Shown here: positions 43,889-53,666 of the stretch, piece after piece
Layout: the number at the start of each line of letters is the position of its first letter
Position numbering within the stretch: position 1 is the stretch's first letter
Origin: Cognatiyoonia sediminum
Lineage (GTDB): Bacteria; Pseudomonadota; Alphaproteobacteria; Rhodobacterales; Rhodobacteraceae
Direction: 5' to 3'
Length of the DNA stretch: 64,000 nt
Assembly (NCBI RefSeq): GCF_900129845.1
Contig: NZ_FQXB01000001.1
Span: 434,001-498,000, forward strand
The notes under the pieces: model-generated
The model's input: only the letters and a program-made list of their open reading frames with translations
What the model was told of the DNA's origin: nothing
Databases searched by the model: none
Translations under genes and position numbers: made by a program

Positions 43889-45695
43889 AACAGCGAGCGA
43901 TGCGCTTCAACCAGTGATGGCCTTTGCGCTTGTCGGCGTTTTGGGCGTTGGATCGCAATGGCTGGCGTTCCGGCTGCGAATGCCTGCGATCGTCTTGATG
44001 TTGCTGGCGGGTATTTTGATCGGTCCGGTGGCGGGCGTTTTCGATCCGGAACGGGACATTGGCCCTTTGATGTCGCCAATGATCTCCATCGCAGTGGCGA
44101 TCATCCTGTTTGAAGGGGGGCTCACGCTCAATTTCCATTCGCTACAGGATGCGGTGAAAGGCGTGAAACGACTGGTCTTTGTCGGTGCGCCGCTTGGCTG
44201 GCTCACATCAGCCTTGGCGCTTCATTACGTTGCGGGGCTAAACTGGGAATCCTCGGTGGTCTTCGGTGGGATCATGATTGTGACAGGACCGACAGTGATC
44301 GCGCCTTTGCTGCGAACGGCGCGGCTTTCAAAACGACCGGCCGCGCTTTTGCAATGGGAGGCCATCGTTAACGATCCCATCGGTGCCTTGGCTGCAGTGC
44401 TGGCGTTCAGTGTGGTTTTGGTGCTGACGGCATCGACGACCTTGGGCGAGGCGATTTGGAGCTTTGTGATTGGCATCAGCGTGGCCACCGCTCTTGGTTT
44501 CATTGGCGGCTACGGCATTGCGCGGTCATTCCGTGAGGGTTGGGTGCCGGAATATATGAAGGTTCCGGTGCTGTTTGTGGTTCTTTTGGCGGTCTTCGCT
44601 CTTTCGGATTTCGTTCTGCATGAAAGTGGGCTTTTGGCGGTTACGATCATGGGCATCGTGATCGCGAATAGCAATTTGCCGAGCTATGGCGAGTTATTGC
44701 GGTTCAAAGAACACGCGACGATCTTGTTGGTGTCGGGTGTCTTTATCCTTTTGGCCGCGAACATCGAGTTTTCCGCATTGGCCCAGCTGAATTGGCGCGC
44801 TGTTGCTTTCGTTTTGGCGATGGTGTTGCTGGCTAGGCCGATCACAGTGTTGGTCTCACTAACCGGGTCAGGCATTCCGTATAAGGAGCAAATCCTCGTC
44901 GCCTTCACTGGCCCGCGTGGTGTTGTTCTTGTCGCGGTCGCTGGGCTTTTCGGTGAACGGTTGTTCGCATTGGGATTCGAAGATGCGGCGTTGATCGCGC
45001 CGCTGGCCTTTGTCTTGGTGGCCTTCACCGTCGTTTTGCATGGGTTCACCTTGGCCCCATTTGCGAGGGCATTGGGGCTGACAGGATCGGACATTCCGGG
45101 AGTGATTTTGGTTGGAGGTCGACCATGGACGACGGCCTTTGCTGAGGTTTTGCAGAAGTCTGACGTGCCTGTGCTGATGACCGATCCAAACTTTGGCAAC
45201 TTGCGTACCGCCCGTACGGCAGGGATTGAGACGTTTTCGGGGGATATTTTATCTGAAGCGGCGGAGCATCGGTTGGAATTGGTGAGCTACACTACAATCG
45301 TGGCTGCGACCGACAATGACGCTTACAATACGTTGGTCGCAACAGACCTCGCGCCGGAGTTTGGGCGGGACAATGTGTTTCAGGTGATGCGAGATACCTC
45401 GGACAGTGCACGGCATCATCTGCCAACAACACTAGGCGGCAAGGGTTTTGGGCCAGAGATGACAGATCGAGAGATCAACGCTTTGATCCGACAAGGCTGG
45501 GGTTTTGGCGCGACGCGTTTGACTGAAGAATATACAGCCGACCAGTGGCGGGCGGAGAACCCCGAGGCGCATGTTTTTGCGCGGATTGATCCCAAAGGGG
45601 TGATCCGGTTTGTCCAGTCTGATGACGACGTCAAAGGCGCGCCGGATGTTCGCATCGTTTCGCTGAGGCCCAAGACTGAAGTTGAAGCGGCCTAA
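43878..45695 (+). CDS. cation:proton antiporter with C-terminal TrkA-like domain
   Basis: Inner-membrane monovalent cation/proton antiporter, CPA1/NhaP-like, of 605 residues. About a dozen hydrophobic helices run over residues 10-400 (MPAIVLMLLAGILIGPVAGV, GIMIVTGPTVIAPLLRTARL, WEAIVNDPIGALAAVLAF, TGPRGVVLVAVAGLFGERLF), with the transport Asp in NDPIGA. The soluble end has a Rossmann-like nucleotide-sensing region (GVILVGGRPWTTAFAEVLQK, VAATDNDAYNTLVATDLAPE). It starts inside dgt by 11 bases with GGGAG upstream. The ion (Na or K) is not known. Confidence 0.9.
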   Translation: MALETASDALQPVMAFALVGVLGVGSQWLAFRLRMPAIVLMLLAGILIGPVAGVFDPERDIGPLMSPMISIAVAIILFEGGLTLNFHSLQDAVKGVKRLVFVGAPLGWLTSALALHYVAGLNWESSVVFGGIMIVTGPTVIAPLLRTARLSKRPAALLQWEAIVNDPIGALAAVLAFSVVLVLTASTTLGEAIWSFVIGISVATALGFIGGYGIARSFREGWVPEYMKVPVLFVVLLAVFALSDFVLHESGLLAVTIMGIVIANSNLPSYGELLRFKEHATILLVSGVFILLAANIEFSALAQLNWRAVAFVLAMVLLARPITVLVSLTGSGIPYKEQILVAFTGPRGVVLVAVAGLFGERLFALGFEDAALIAPLAFVLVAFTVVLHGFTLAPFARALGLTGSDIPGVILVGGRPWTTAFAEVLQKSDVPVLMTDPNFGNLRTARTAGIETFSGDILSEAAEHRLELVSYTTIVAATDNDAYNTLVATDLAPEFGRDNVFQVMRDTSDSARHHLPTTLGGKGFGPEMTDREINALIRQGWGFGATRLTEEYTADQWRAENPEAHVFARIDPKGVIRFVQSDDDVKGAPDVRIVSLRPKTEVEAA

Positions 45696-45775
45696 AGGGT
45701 CGGTGTACGTGCCTCTGTTGACCCGCCGCAGCAAGGTGATACATGGGACGGCGAGCTTTTCTATGGATATGAAAT

Positions 45776-47518
45776 ATGAACCTCTTTGCTGATCTTCGCG
45801 CAACTGTTGTGGCAGCCATCGATGCGATGGTGGCTGAAGGTGCATTGCCGGACGGGTTGAACACCGCCGCCGTGACGGTTGAACCGCCGCGCGATCCGTT
45901 GCATGGGGATATGGCGACGAACGCGGCGATGGTTTTGGCGAAACCTGCCAAGATGAACCCACGCCAAATCGCCGAAGGTCTTGCCTCGAAACTGGCGGCG
46001 GATGACGCGGTGACGAGCGCTGATGTGGCGGGGCCCGGCTTCATCAATCTGCGGCTTGCAGCAACGCAGTGGCACGGGGTGATTTCGGCGGCTCTAACTC
46101 AGGATGGCTATGGCCGGTCTGCGATGGGGCAGGGTCAGAAGATGATGGTGGAATATGTCTCCGCCAACCCGACGGGGCCTTTACATGTGGGTCACACGCG
46201 CGGTGCGGTGTTTGGTGACGCTTTGGCGAGCCTGCTGGACTACGCCGGTTTCGATGTGACGCGGGAGTATTACATCAACGATGGCGGTGCGCAGGTCGAT
46301 GTGCTCGCCCGGTCTGTGTACCTGCGCTACTTGGAAGCGCATGGGCAAGAGGTGGCGTTTGAAGATGGTACATATCCCGGCGACTATCTGATCCCTGTTG
46401 GTCTGGCGCTGAAAGACAAGGTTGGTGATAAGTTCGTCGACAAAGGCGAACAGTTCTGGCTGGAAGAGATCCGCGAGTACGCAACTGAGGCCATGATGGA
46501 CCTGATCCGCGATGACTTGGCCCAGCTTGGCATCAAGATGGATATGTTTTTCTCGGAAAAATCGCTCTACGGAACTGGCCGGATCGAAGACGCCATCCAA
46601 TCGCTCAAGGACAAAGGGCTGATCTATGAAGGCGTGCTTGAGCCGCCAAAGGGCAAAGTGCCTGAAGATTGGGAACCGCGTGAGCAGACATTGTTCAAAT
46701 CCACTGAGTATGGCGATGACGTGGATCGGCCAGTCCAGAAATCAGACGGGGCGTGGACCTATTTCGCGCCGGACATTGCCTATCACTACGACAAGGTTGA
46801 ACGTGGCTTTGACCAGTTGATCGACGTCTTTGGCGCGGACCATGGCGGCTATGTGAAACGGATGAAGGCAGCTGTTGCGGCCTTGTCCGATGAAAGAGTG
46901 CCACTCGACATTAAACTGACGCAGTTGGTCAAGCTCTATAAGAACGGCGAGCCGTTCAAAATGTCAAAACGGGCAGGGACGTTTATTACTCTACGCGATG
47001 TGGTGGAGCAGGTTGGCGCGGATGTGACGCGGTTCCATATGCTAACCCGCAAAAACGATGCGCCGCTTGATTTCGACTTCGACAAGGTGACGGAGCAATC
47101 CAAGGATAACCCTGTCTTCTACGTCCAATACGGGCACGCGCGGGTGAACTCGGTTCTGCGCAAAGCGCGGGATGAGGGCTTTGATGTCAGCGATGCGAAT
47201 CTGCAGGGTGCTGAATTGTCAGCGATCACCCATGATGCTGACATCGCCCTTGCGAAGAAGCTCGCCGAATGGCCGCGTCTGATCGAGATCGCCGCAAAAG
47301 GGCATGAACCGCATCGGATCGCGTTCTATCTTTATGATTTGGCGTCAGAATTCCATGGTTTGTGGAACAAGGGCAACGATGATCCATCGCTGCGCTTTGT
47401 GCAGACGGGTGACATTGCCACAACACAAGCAAAAATCGCGCTGATCCGTGCGGTACAGCTTGTTATTGCATCGGGCTTGGGTATTTTGGGCGTAACGCCG
47501 GCGGAAGAGATGCGCTAA
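45776..47518 (+). CDS. argS: arginyl-tRNA synthetase
   Basis: Class I aminoacyl-tRNA synthetase of 580 residues. It shows the N-terminal Add1 domain, the HIGH-type motif in [38 protein letters not shown], and [20 protein letters not shown] in place of KMSKS, which is usual for ArgS. The C-terminal anticodon-binding domain ends with [13 protein letters not shown]. It begins the run argS-SPOR-nagZ-scpA-scpB, a conserved alphaproteobacterial order. Confidence 0.97.
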   Translation: MNLFADLRATVVAAIDAMVAEGALPDGLNTAAVTVEPPRDPLHGDMATNAAMVLAKPAKMNPRQIAEGLASKLAADDAVTSADVAGPGFINLRLAATQWHGVISAALTQDGYGRSAMGQGQKMMVEYVSANPTGPLHVGHTRGAVFGDALASLLDYAGFDVTREYYINDGGAQVDVLARSVYLRYLEAHGQEVAFEDGTYPGDYLIPVGLALKDKVGDKFVDKGEQFWLEEIREYATEAMMDLIRDDLAQLGIKMDMFFSEKSLYGTGRIEDAIQSLKDKGLIYEGVLEPPKGKVPEDWEPREQTLFKSTEYGDDVDRPVQKSDGAWTYFAPDIAYHYDKVERGFDQLIDVFGADHGGYVKRMKAAVAALSDERVPLDIKLTQLVKLYKNGEPFKMSKRAGTFITLRDVVEQVGADVTRFHMLTRKNDAPLDFDFDKVTEQSKDNPVFYVQYGHARVNSVLRKARDEGFDVSDANLQGAELSAITHDADIALAKKLAEWPRLIEIAAKGHEPHRIAFYLYDLASEFHGLWNKGNDDPSLRFVQTGDIATTQAKIALIRAVQLVIASGLGILGVTPAEEMR

Positions 47519-47585
47519 CGCACGAACTGCCGGTCCAAGCAGATCCCAAAGAGGCCGAAAACGGTCCAAGCGGAATGAGGCAGAG

Positions 47586-48578
47586 ATGGCGGTTTATGAC
47601 GATGGGGCGCAGCCCTTTTCCCAACGTGCAACTTCATTGGTGAACTATGCGGGTGCGGCGTGTTCGCTGGCGCTGATGGTTGGCATTGGCTTTTGGGGAT
47701 ATGAATTGATCAAACGGGATGTGTCCGGCATTCCTGTTGTGCGCGCTGTCGAAGGCGACATGCGCGTGGCGCCTGACAATCCTGGTGGAGAAGTTGCGGC
47801 ACACACTGGTTTGGCTGTGAATGCAGTTGCGGCAGAAGGTGAGGCTGCAGGTTTCGAAGATACACTTTTGTTGGCCCCACGGACGCAGCAGCTTGCTGAG
47901 GAAGATTTGGCCGTGCAGCCGACTGCTGAAGCTGGCGAGGTTGCGCCGGTTGAGGATGACACCGCCGCAGTTGAGGTATCTTTGACCGAGACATTGCCTG
48001 AAGAGCAGGCCCCAATGAGTGCTGACGAGATTCTGGCTTTGGCGGACAGGTTGGCGACTGGTGTGGAGCCGATTGACGCCCCCGTAGAGCCGGAAGTTGC
48101 GGCTGCGGAAGAGGCTGTTCCAGCCGAACCAGAGGTGGAGGTTATCGCAGCGTCCGTGCCGGGTGTGTCCACATCACTTCGCCCATTTGTGCGTCCAGTG
48201 AGTTTGTCAGTGCCGGTTTCCGCAAGTGCGCAGGTTGATGAAGCTGTGGCCGCTGCCTTAGCGTCGGCGTCTGCAAACACGGGGCCGAACAACAGCGAAG
48301 TCTCGGTTCTCGCGACCGAATTGCCCGTTGGCACGAAACTCGTACAGCTTGGCGCTTTTCCAACGCCGCAAGATGCAGCCGAGGTCTGGGCCAATCTGCA
48401 GGGCCGCTTTGGCGACTATTTGGTAAGCAAAGAGCGCGTGATCCAAGTGGCTGAACGCGGTTCGTCGACCTTCTACCGCCTGCGTGCTATGGGGTTTGAT
48501 GACCTGACCGACGCGCGCCGGTTCTGCGCCGCTCTTGAAGCGGGCAATGCGGAATGTATTCCGGTGGTGATCCGTTAA
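47586..48578 (+). CDS. SPOR-domain protein
   Basis: A 330-residue bitopic membrane protein. A short cytoplasmic head is followed by one transmembrane helix (VNYAGAACSLALMVGIGFWG, about 19-38), a long periplasmic Ala/Glu/Pro-rich linker, and a C-terminal SPOR domain (about 240-330: GTKLVQLGAFPTPQDAAEVW, STFYRLRAMGFDDLTDARRF). SPOR domains bind denuded glycan at the division site. It lies between argS and nagZ; the nagZ ATG follows its stop without a gap. Confidence 0.93.
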   Translation: MAVYDDGAQPFSQRATSLVNYAGAACSLALMVGIGFWGYELIKRDVSGIPVVRAVEGDMRVAPDNPGGEVAAHTGLAVNAVAAEGEAAGFEDTLLLAPRTQQLAEEDLAVQPTAEAGEVAPVEDDTAAVEVSLTETLPEEQAPMSADEILALADRLATGVEPIDAPVEPEVAAAEEAVPAEPEVEVIAASVPGVSTSLRPFVRPVSLSVPVSASAQVDEAVAAALASASANTGPNNSEVSVLATELPVGTKLVQLGAFPTPQDAAEVWANLQGRFGDYLVSKERVIQVAERGSSTFYRLRAMGFDDLTDARRFCAALEAGNAECIPVVIR

Positions 48579-49568
48579 ATGTCGAGCGGGGCATATATCT
48601 TTGCTCCGAAAGGCCTGCGGCTCAATCGCTATGAGAAATGGTTCTTTCGGGATGCCGACCCTTGGGGGTTCATCCTGTTTGCCCGCAACATTGACGATCC
48701 AGAGCAGGTGCGCGCGCTAACGTCTGAGTTGCGTGAAACTGTTGGGTGGCACGCGCCTATTCTAATCGACCAAGAAGGTGGACGCGTTCAACGGATGCGC
48801 GCGCCGCATTGGCGTGAGTACTTGCCAGCCTTGGATCAAATGCGGCAAGCACGGGAACCGATGAAGGCCCAATTGCTGCGCAACCGCTTGATCGCAGAGG
48901 AGCTTCGCGCTGTTGGGATCGACGTGAATTGCGCGCCGTTGGCGGATGTTTTGGAAGAGAACACGCATCTGGTTTTGGCGAACCGTCTTTACGGCGATGA
49001 CGTTGATACCGTTGTTCAAGCCGCGCGCGTTTGTGCCGAGGCATTCAAGATGCAAGGTGTTCTTCCCGTCTTGAAGCATATTCCTGGCTATGGTCGCGCC
49101 CATGTCGACAGCCACACAGATCTCCCACGTGTTGACGCTACGCGGAGCGTTCTGACGCGGAGAGATTTCAAGACCTTTGAAGCTTTGAAAGACATCGCGA
49201 TGGGGATGACGGCGCATATCGTCTATGAGGCGATTGATCCCCAGAACCCTGCCACGACCTCTCCAACCGTTATTCGTTTGATCCGTAAGGAAATCGGTTT
49301 TGACGGGTTGTTGATGACAGACGATATCTCAATGGGCGCGCTTTCCGGCACGATCAAAGATCGGGCTGAGGCAGCGATGACGGCGGGCTGTGACATCATC
49401 TTGCATTGTAACGGCGTCACCAAAGAGATGATCCAAGTTGCGGCCGGAGCAGGGCCGATGCGGGTCAATGGTATGGTGCGTGCCGATGTTGCGTTGATGG
49501 CTCGGCAAGACCCATCGCCAATTGACATTTCCGCCGCTGCGGCTGAACTTGAAAGCCTTCTGGCATAA
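48579..49568 (+). CDS. nagZ: beta-N-acetylhexosaminidase
   Basis: Cytoplasmic glycoside hydrolase family 3 enzyme of peptidoglycan recycling that removes N-acetylglucosamine from anhydromuropeptides. The 329-residue protein has GFILFARNIDDPEQV, ILIDQEGGRVQRM, the His/Asp loop KHIPGYGRAHVDSH that supplies the acid-base His, and LLMTDDISMGAL with the nucleophile Asp. It starts directly at the SPOR gene stop. Confidence 0.95.
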   Translation: MSSGAYIFAPKGLRLNRYEKWFFRDADPWGFILFARNIDDPEQVRALTSELRETVGWHAPILIDQEGGRVQRMRAPHWREYLPALDQMRQAREPMKAQLLRNRLIAEELRAVGIDVNCAPLADVLEENTHLVLANRLYGDDVDTVVQAARVCAEAFKMQGVLPVLKHIPGYGRAHVDSHTDLPRVDATRSVLTRRDFKTFEALKDIAMGMTAHIVYEAIDPQNPATTSPTVIRLIRKEIGFDGLLMTDDISMGALSGTIKDRAEAAMTAGCDIILHCNGVTKEMIQVAAGAGPMRVNGMVRADVALMARQDPSPIDISAAAAELESLLA

Positions 49569-49581
49569 AGGCCAATCGAGC

Positions 49582-50373
49582 ATGAGCGAAGAGTTTCAGG
49601 AAGACGTCATTAGCGTCGCTGACCGCATGGCGGCAGAGGCGTTGATCGTTGACGTTGGAGCTTTCGAAGGTCCGCTTGATCTGCTGTTGATGTTGAGCCG
49701 GACGCAAAAGGTGGACTTGCGCCAGATTTCGATCCTTGCCTTGGCAGAACAGTATCTTGCTTTCGTCGAAAAGGCGAAACAGCTGCGGTTGGAGCTGGCC
49801 GCTGATTACTTGGTGATGGCAGCTTGGTTGGCGTTTTTGAAATCGCGGCTTTTGTTGCCGCCTGATCCGACCGAAGAAGGGCCATCGGGCGAGGAACTTG
49901 CCGCCCATCTTGCGTTCCAACTTGAGCGGTTGGAGGCGATGCGCAAAGCAGCGGCACAGTTAATGGCGCGGGATCAGTTGGGCCGGGATTTCTTTGCGCG
50001 CGGGATTACCGAAGATGTGCAGCGCACGCGCAAAGTAACGTATACGGCGACGTTGCTTGATCTGATGCAGGGCTATGCGCGCATTCGGACCAAGGATGAA
50101 TTCCGCCCCTTTGTCATGGACCGCGACCAAGTCATGACGATGGAAGAAGCCTTGGGGCGGATGCGTAAAATGATCGGTTTTGCGGGCGATTGGACAGATT
50201 TAACGAGCTATCTGCCTGAAGGCTGGGAAACTGATCCGACCCGCAGGCGTACCGCAACGGCTGCGACCTTTGCCGCCACTTTGGAATTGGCAAAAGAGGG
50301 CAAGGTTGAGCTGCGCCAAGGCGATACATTCGCGCCGATACAAATTCGAAAGAGGGATCCTCGCGATGTCTGA
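49582..50373 (+). CDS. scpA: segregation and condensation protein A
   Basis: Kleisin subunit of the SMC-ScpAB condensin. The ATG at 49582 (MSEEFQEDVISVADRMAAEA) gives 263 residues. The typical segment FEGPLDLLLMLSRTQKVDLR is followed by ISILALAEQYLAFVEKAKQL and ADYLVMAAWLAFLKSRLLLP, and the C-terminal winged helix end is ATFAATLELAKEGKVELRQG. scpB starts 8 bases inside its end, so the two are translationally coupled. Confidence 0.95.
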   Translation: MSEEFQEDVISVADRMAAEALIVDVGAFEGPLDLLLMLSRTQKVDLRQISILALAEQYLAFVEKAKQLRLELAADYLVMAAWLAFLKSRLLLPPDPTEEGPSGEELAAHLAFQLERLEAMRKAAAQLMARDQLGRDFFARGITEDVQRTRKVTYTATLLDLMQGYARIRTKDEFRPFVMDRDQVMTMEEALGRMRKMIGFAGDWTDLTSYLPEGWETDPTRRRTATAATFAATLELAKEGKVELRQGDTFAPIQIRKRDPRDV

Positions 50374-51016
50374 CACCCAAGAAGAAAGCCTGTTCGAAGC
50401 CCCCCCAATGGGAGAGCAAGAGCGCATGGTCGAAGCGATCCTTTTTGCCAGTGCGGAGCCGGTGACGGTGAAAGAGCTGATGGGCCGAATGCCGCACGGG
50501 TCGGATCCGGCCGAGGCGTTGCAATACTTGCGCAAACGGTACGACGGGCGCGGGGTGCAGGTGGTTCGTGTGGGTGATGCTTGGGCCATTCGGACGGCTG
50601 GAGATCTTGGCTTTTTGATGCAGAAAGAAACCGTTGAGGTGCGCAAGCTGTCTCGCGCGGCGGTCGAGACCTTGGCGATTGTGGCCTATCACCAGCCGGT
50701 GACGCGTGCAGAGATTGAGGAAATCCGCGGTGTGAGCGTGAGCCGTGGCACTGTAGATCAGTTGATCGAATTAGAGTGGATCAGGTTTGGCCGCAGGCGG
50801 ATGACGCCGGGGCGTCCGGTGACTTTCGTCGTAACTCAAGATTTCCTTGACCATTTCGGATTAGAAAACGCGCGCGACTTGCCGGGGCTGAAGGAATTAC
50901 GTGCTGCAGGATTGCTTGAAAACCGTCCGCTGCCGGGGGCCACTTTGGACATCGACGACGAAGAAGACGACGATACACCAGACATGTTCACGCCTTCACC
51001 AGAAGAGGAAGAATAA
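50366..51016 (+). CDS. scpB: segregation and condensation protein B
   Basis: Second kleisin-interacting subunit of SMC-ScpAB. The 216-residue protein begins MSDTQEESLFEAPPMGEQER at 50366. Two winged helices are visible: EAILFASAEPVTVKELMGRM and AVETLAIVAYHQPVTRAEIE followed by EIRGVSVSRGTVDQLIELEW. The C-terminus is acidic (DIDDEEDDDTPDMFTPSPEE). Its TAA overlaps the next ATG. Confidence 0.95.
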   Translation: MSDTQEESLFEAPPMGEQERMVEAILFASAEPVTVKELMGRMPHGSDPAEALQYLRKRYDGRGVQVVRVGDAWAIRTAGDLGFLMQKETVEVRKLSRAAVETLAIVAYHQPVTRAEIEEIRGVSVSRGTVDQLIELEWIRFGRRRMTPGRPVTFVVTQDFLDHFGLENARDLPGLKELRAAGLLENRPLPGATLDIDDEEDDDTPDMFTPSPEEEE

Positions 51017-51219
51017 TGAGTGCAGAGCAACTCACACGAATTGTAACACGCGTTTTGACCCGTTGGGGCATGGGGGCCGGAATGGATATGTTATCGCGTG
51101 GGGGCAAAGACCCTTCCGAGATGACCGCCGAAGAACGCGCACAGGCCAAAGCCTCGCGCCAAGCGATGCGGAATGGGCAACGCGGAATGCGGCAAGCGAG
51201 ACGGTTTATGAAGTTTTAA
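51016..51219 (+). CDS. hypothetical basic protein after scpB
   Basis: A 67-residue protein, MSAEQLTRIVTRVLTRWGMG, ending RGMRQARRFMKF. It is basic, with a likely amphipathic start and an Arg/Gln-rich end. The ATG overlaps the scpB stop by one base, so it is in the same operon. In many relatives the tatABC genes follow scpB; here this gene converges on dCTP deaminase. No family recognised. Confidence 0.78.
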   Translation: MSAEQLTRIVTRVLTRWGMGAGMDMLSRGGKDPSEMTAEERAQAKASRQAMRNGQRGMRQARRFMKF

Positions 51220-51240
51220 ATGGGCGTTTCTGTGGGCGCT

Positions 51241-52320
51241 TTAGTCTGACCTAAAGTGCTTCGACAGCTTCAAACCTTGCCCTTGGTAGTTCGACTTGAT
51301 CTCGCGCCCATAGAGCGCATCGGGCATGGCGGCCATGTGCTCATAAACCAAGCGACCGACAATCTGGCCGTGTTCCAAGACGAACGGCGCTTCGTGGCAC
51401 CGAACTTCTAGCACACCGCGAGAGCCTGCACCGCCCGCGTCGGCATAACCAAAGCCGGGGTCAAAGAAGCCCGCGTAGTGGACGCGGAATTCGCCGACCA
51501 TGGCAAGATAGGGCGCCATTTCGGCGGCTTGCATCGGCGGGATCACAATCGCTTCGCGGCTGACGAGGATGTAAAACGCGCCGGGATCGAGGATGATCCA
51601 GCCTTGGTCGGTGTGAACCTCTTCCCAATATTCGGATGGGTCGTAATGGCCCAGATTGCGCAGGTCGATGACGCCCGTATGGGGTTTGGCGCGATAGCCG
51701 ACGAGGGTGCCTTCGGACGGTTTGAGGTCGACCGAGAAGCCAAGACCGTCAGAGATGACGGGATCTGTGTCGACGATCGGCGTTTGAGCGTGAAGGGCGC
51801 GCAATGCGTCATCATCCATAAAGGTTTTACCCTGCCGAAAGATGATTTGGTTCAGCATCTGCCCAGGTGTCGCCACGACGCTGAAGGAGCGCGGGCAAAT
51901 CTCGACATAGAGCGGGCCGTCATAGCCATCGGGCACGCGGTCAAACTCTTCCCCGCGGTCGGTGATAATGCGGGTCAGTAGGTCGAGGCGGCCGATGGAG
52001 GATTTCGCGCTGGCGGCGGCTGTCATGCCATTGGGAAGCGACAGTCGTTCCATCAGAGGAACGACATAGACGCATCCTTTTTCTAGCACGGCACCGCCTT
52101 CGAGTTCAACCGCGTGCATTTGAAAGTCTGCGAGGCGTTCGCCGACGGTTCGATTGGGACCAGCGAGGAAAGAGGCTCTTACGCGGTAGGCGACGTCGTC
52201 GAGACGTAGATCGAGGGAGGCGGGTTGTATTTGGCCTTCTGCGATGTTCTGCGTGGCCGAAATAGCGCCGGAGGCGATCAGATCGCGGATTTGGTGATCG
52301 GCCAAAACGCCGTTGGTCAT
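51241..52320 (-). CDS. 2'-deoxycytidine 5'-triphosphate deaminase, tandem-domain form
   Basis: Deaminates dCTP to dUTP for thymidylate synthesis. At 359 residues it is about twice the usual Dcd length and looks like two dUTPase-fold units. The first holds the active-site segment ASAKSSIGRLDLLTRIITD and VEICPRSFSVVATPGQMLNQ. The second holds ILDPGAFYILVSREAIVIPP, FRVHYAGFFDPGFGYADAGG and RGVLEVRCHEAPFVLEHGQI. This long form is common in alphaproteobacteria. It is the nearest gene to tRNA-Pro, whose end lies 68 bases before its start. Confidence 0.93.
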   Translation of the reverse strand: MTNGVLADHQIRDLIASGAISATQNIAEGQIQPASLDLRLDDVAYRVRASFLAGPNRTVGERLADFQMHAVELEGGAVLEKGCVYVVPLMERLSLPNGMTAAASAKSSIGRLDLLTRIITDRGEEFDRVPDGYDGPLYVEICPRSFSVVATPGQMLNQIIFRQGKTFMDDDALRALHAQTPIVDTDPVISDGLGFSVDLKPSEGTLVGYRAKPHTGVIDLRNLGHYDPSEYWEEVHTDQGWIILDPGAFYILVSREAIVIPPMQAAEMAPYLAMVGEFRVHYAGFFDPGFGYADAGGAGSRGVLEVRCHEAPFVLEHGQIVGRLVYEHMAAMPDALYGREIKSNYQGQGLKLSKHFRSD

Positions 52321-52387
52321 GGATCTTCCCCCAGTCGCATCATAGCAAAACGCCCGCTGCGTGAATTACGCAAACGGGCGGTGTTGC

Positions 52388-52464
52388 TGGTCGGGCTAGC
52401 AGGACTTGAACCTGCGACCTTCCGTCCCCCAGACGGACGCGCTACCAGGCTGCGCCATAGCCCG
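52388..52464 (-). tRNA. tRNA-Pro (GGG)
   Basis: A 77-base cloverleaf on the minus strand, with acceptor stem CGGGCTA/TAGCCCG, D arm with GCGCAGCCTGGTAGCGC, anticodon stem TCCGT/ACGGA around loop CTGGGGG (anticodon GGG), T arm GCAGGTTCAAGTCCTGC, discriminator A and an encoded CCA. Confidence 0.97.
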
Positions 52465-52536
52465 ACGTGGGAATGTGTTTACTGGATTCTTGCGGCGGGG
52501 CAAGCGGAATTAAGGGCTGGCAGCGCAGGTCAGGGA

Positions 52537-53553
52537 CTACCCGCGCCGCCGCCCACGCCGAGCCGGGCGCTTCGGCGCTTTATCATCAGTTCCATCTGAC
52601 TCCGAAGAGAACCCGCCAAGCGCAGTTGTGATCTGATCAAGCGATGGCGTTTCGCCTCTTGGTCGCGTTTCGAGAGCTTCTCGCATGGCGCGTAGGTGGT
52701 CGGGCGTTGTGCCACAGCAACCACCGATAATCGTAGCGCCACAGTCGCGTGCAAGGACGGCGTAATCTGCCATCAATTCAGGCGTTCCGTCGTAGTGGAT
52801 ATGACCATCGTGATACTTTGGAATGCCAGCATTGCCCTTGGCAATGACTGGGATATTGGCACCCGCTTTTTTGAACCCGATGACGGTTCTGAGGAGGTCA
52901 GACGCGCCAACACCGCAGTTAGCCCCAAACGCGACTGGTGCGTTGTCGATTTTGCCAACCTGCTTGGTCATGTCTTTGGAGGTTAAGCCCATCATTGTGC
53001 GGCCAGCTGTGTCAAAACTCATGGTGCCGCACCACGGCATGTCTGCCAAAGCGAAGGCCTCGGCAGCTGCACGGAATTCTTCAATCGCACTGATGGTCTC
53101 GACCCATAAAACATCGGCGCCTCCAGCTTTGAGGCCCTCGGCCTGTTCGTGGAACATCTCAACCGCGATTTCATGCGTGAGACTGCCCATGGGGGCCATG
53201 ATCTCGCCCGTTGGGCCGACAGACCCAGCGACAATGATGGGACGGCCCGATTGATCAGCCACTTCGCGGCCAATCTCGGCACCAGCTTTGTTCAATTCAT
53301 GTACACGGGCCTCACCCCCGTGCAGCTTGAGGCGAGACGCGTTGCCGCCGAAGGTATTCGTCAGAAACAAATCGCTTCCAGCGTCGACCGACCCTTTGTA
53401 GAGTGCTGTGATCTTTTCAGGATGATCCACGTTCCAAAACTCTGGCGCGTCGCCGGATTCGAGCCCCGTGTTGAAGAGGTTCGTGCCCGTTGCGCCATCG
53501 GCTAGAAGCCAATCGCGAAGAAGCAGGAGCTTGGAGAGCGGGTTTTCGGTCAT
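52537..53553 (-). CDS. bmt: homocysteine S-methyltransferase family protein (betaine-homocysteine type)
   Basis: Zinc-dependent methyltransferase of 338 residues that methylates homocysteine to methionine, probably with betaine as donor. It begins with LLADGATGTNLFNTGLESGD, has GSVGPTGEIMAPMGSL and WVETISAIEEFRAAAEAF, the zinc Cys of GANCGVGASDLLRTV, and the C-terminal GGCCGTTPDHLRAMREAL with the other two ligands. The end is proline/arginine-rich (KAPKRPARRGRRRG). It matches the short Bmt group common in Roseobacter-type bacteria. Donor specificity is inferred. Confidence 0.88.
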   Translation of the reverse strand: MTENPLSKLLLLRDWLLADGATGTNLFNTGLESGDAPEFWNVDHPEKITALYKGSVDAGSDLFLTNTFGGNASRLKLHGGEARVHELNKAGAEIGREVADQSGRPIIVAGSVGPTGEIMAPMGSLTHEIAVEMFHEQAEGLKAGGADVLWVETISAIEEFRAAAEAFALADMPWCGTMSFDTAGRTMMGLTSKDMTKQVGKIDNAPVAFGANCGVGASDLLRTVIGFKKAGANIPVIAKGNAGIPKYHDGHIHYDGTPELMADYAVLARDCGATIIGGCCGTTPDHLRAMREALETRPRGETPSLDQITTALGGFSSESDGTDDKAPKRPARRGRRRG

Positions 53554-53666
53554 TTTGTGCGCCTTAAGAGGAGGGAGAATGACCCATCCTATGCGCTCAC
53601 ACTATTTTATTGGCAAATTCATAATTATCATGAAGTTTATGAGTTTTCCTCAGTTTGAGCTCGGAG

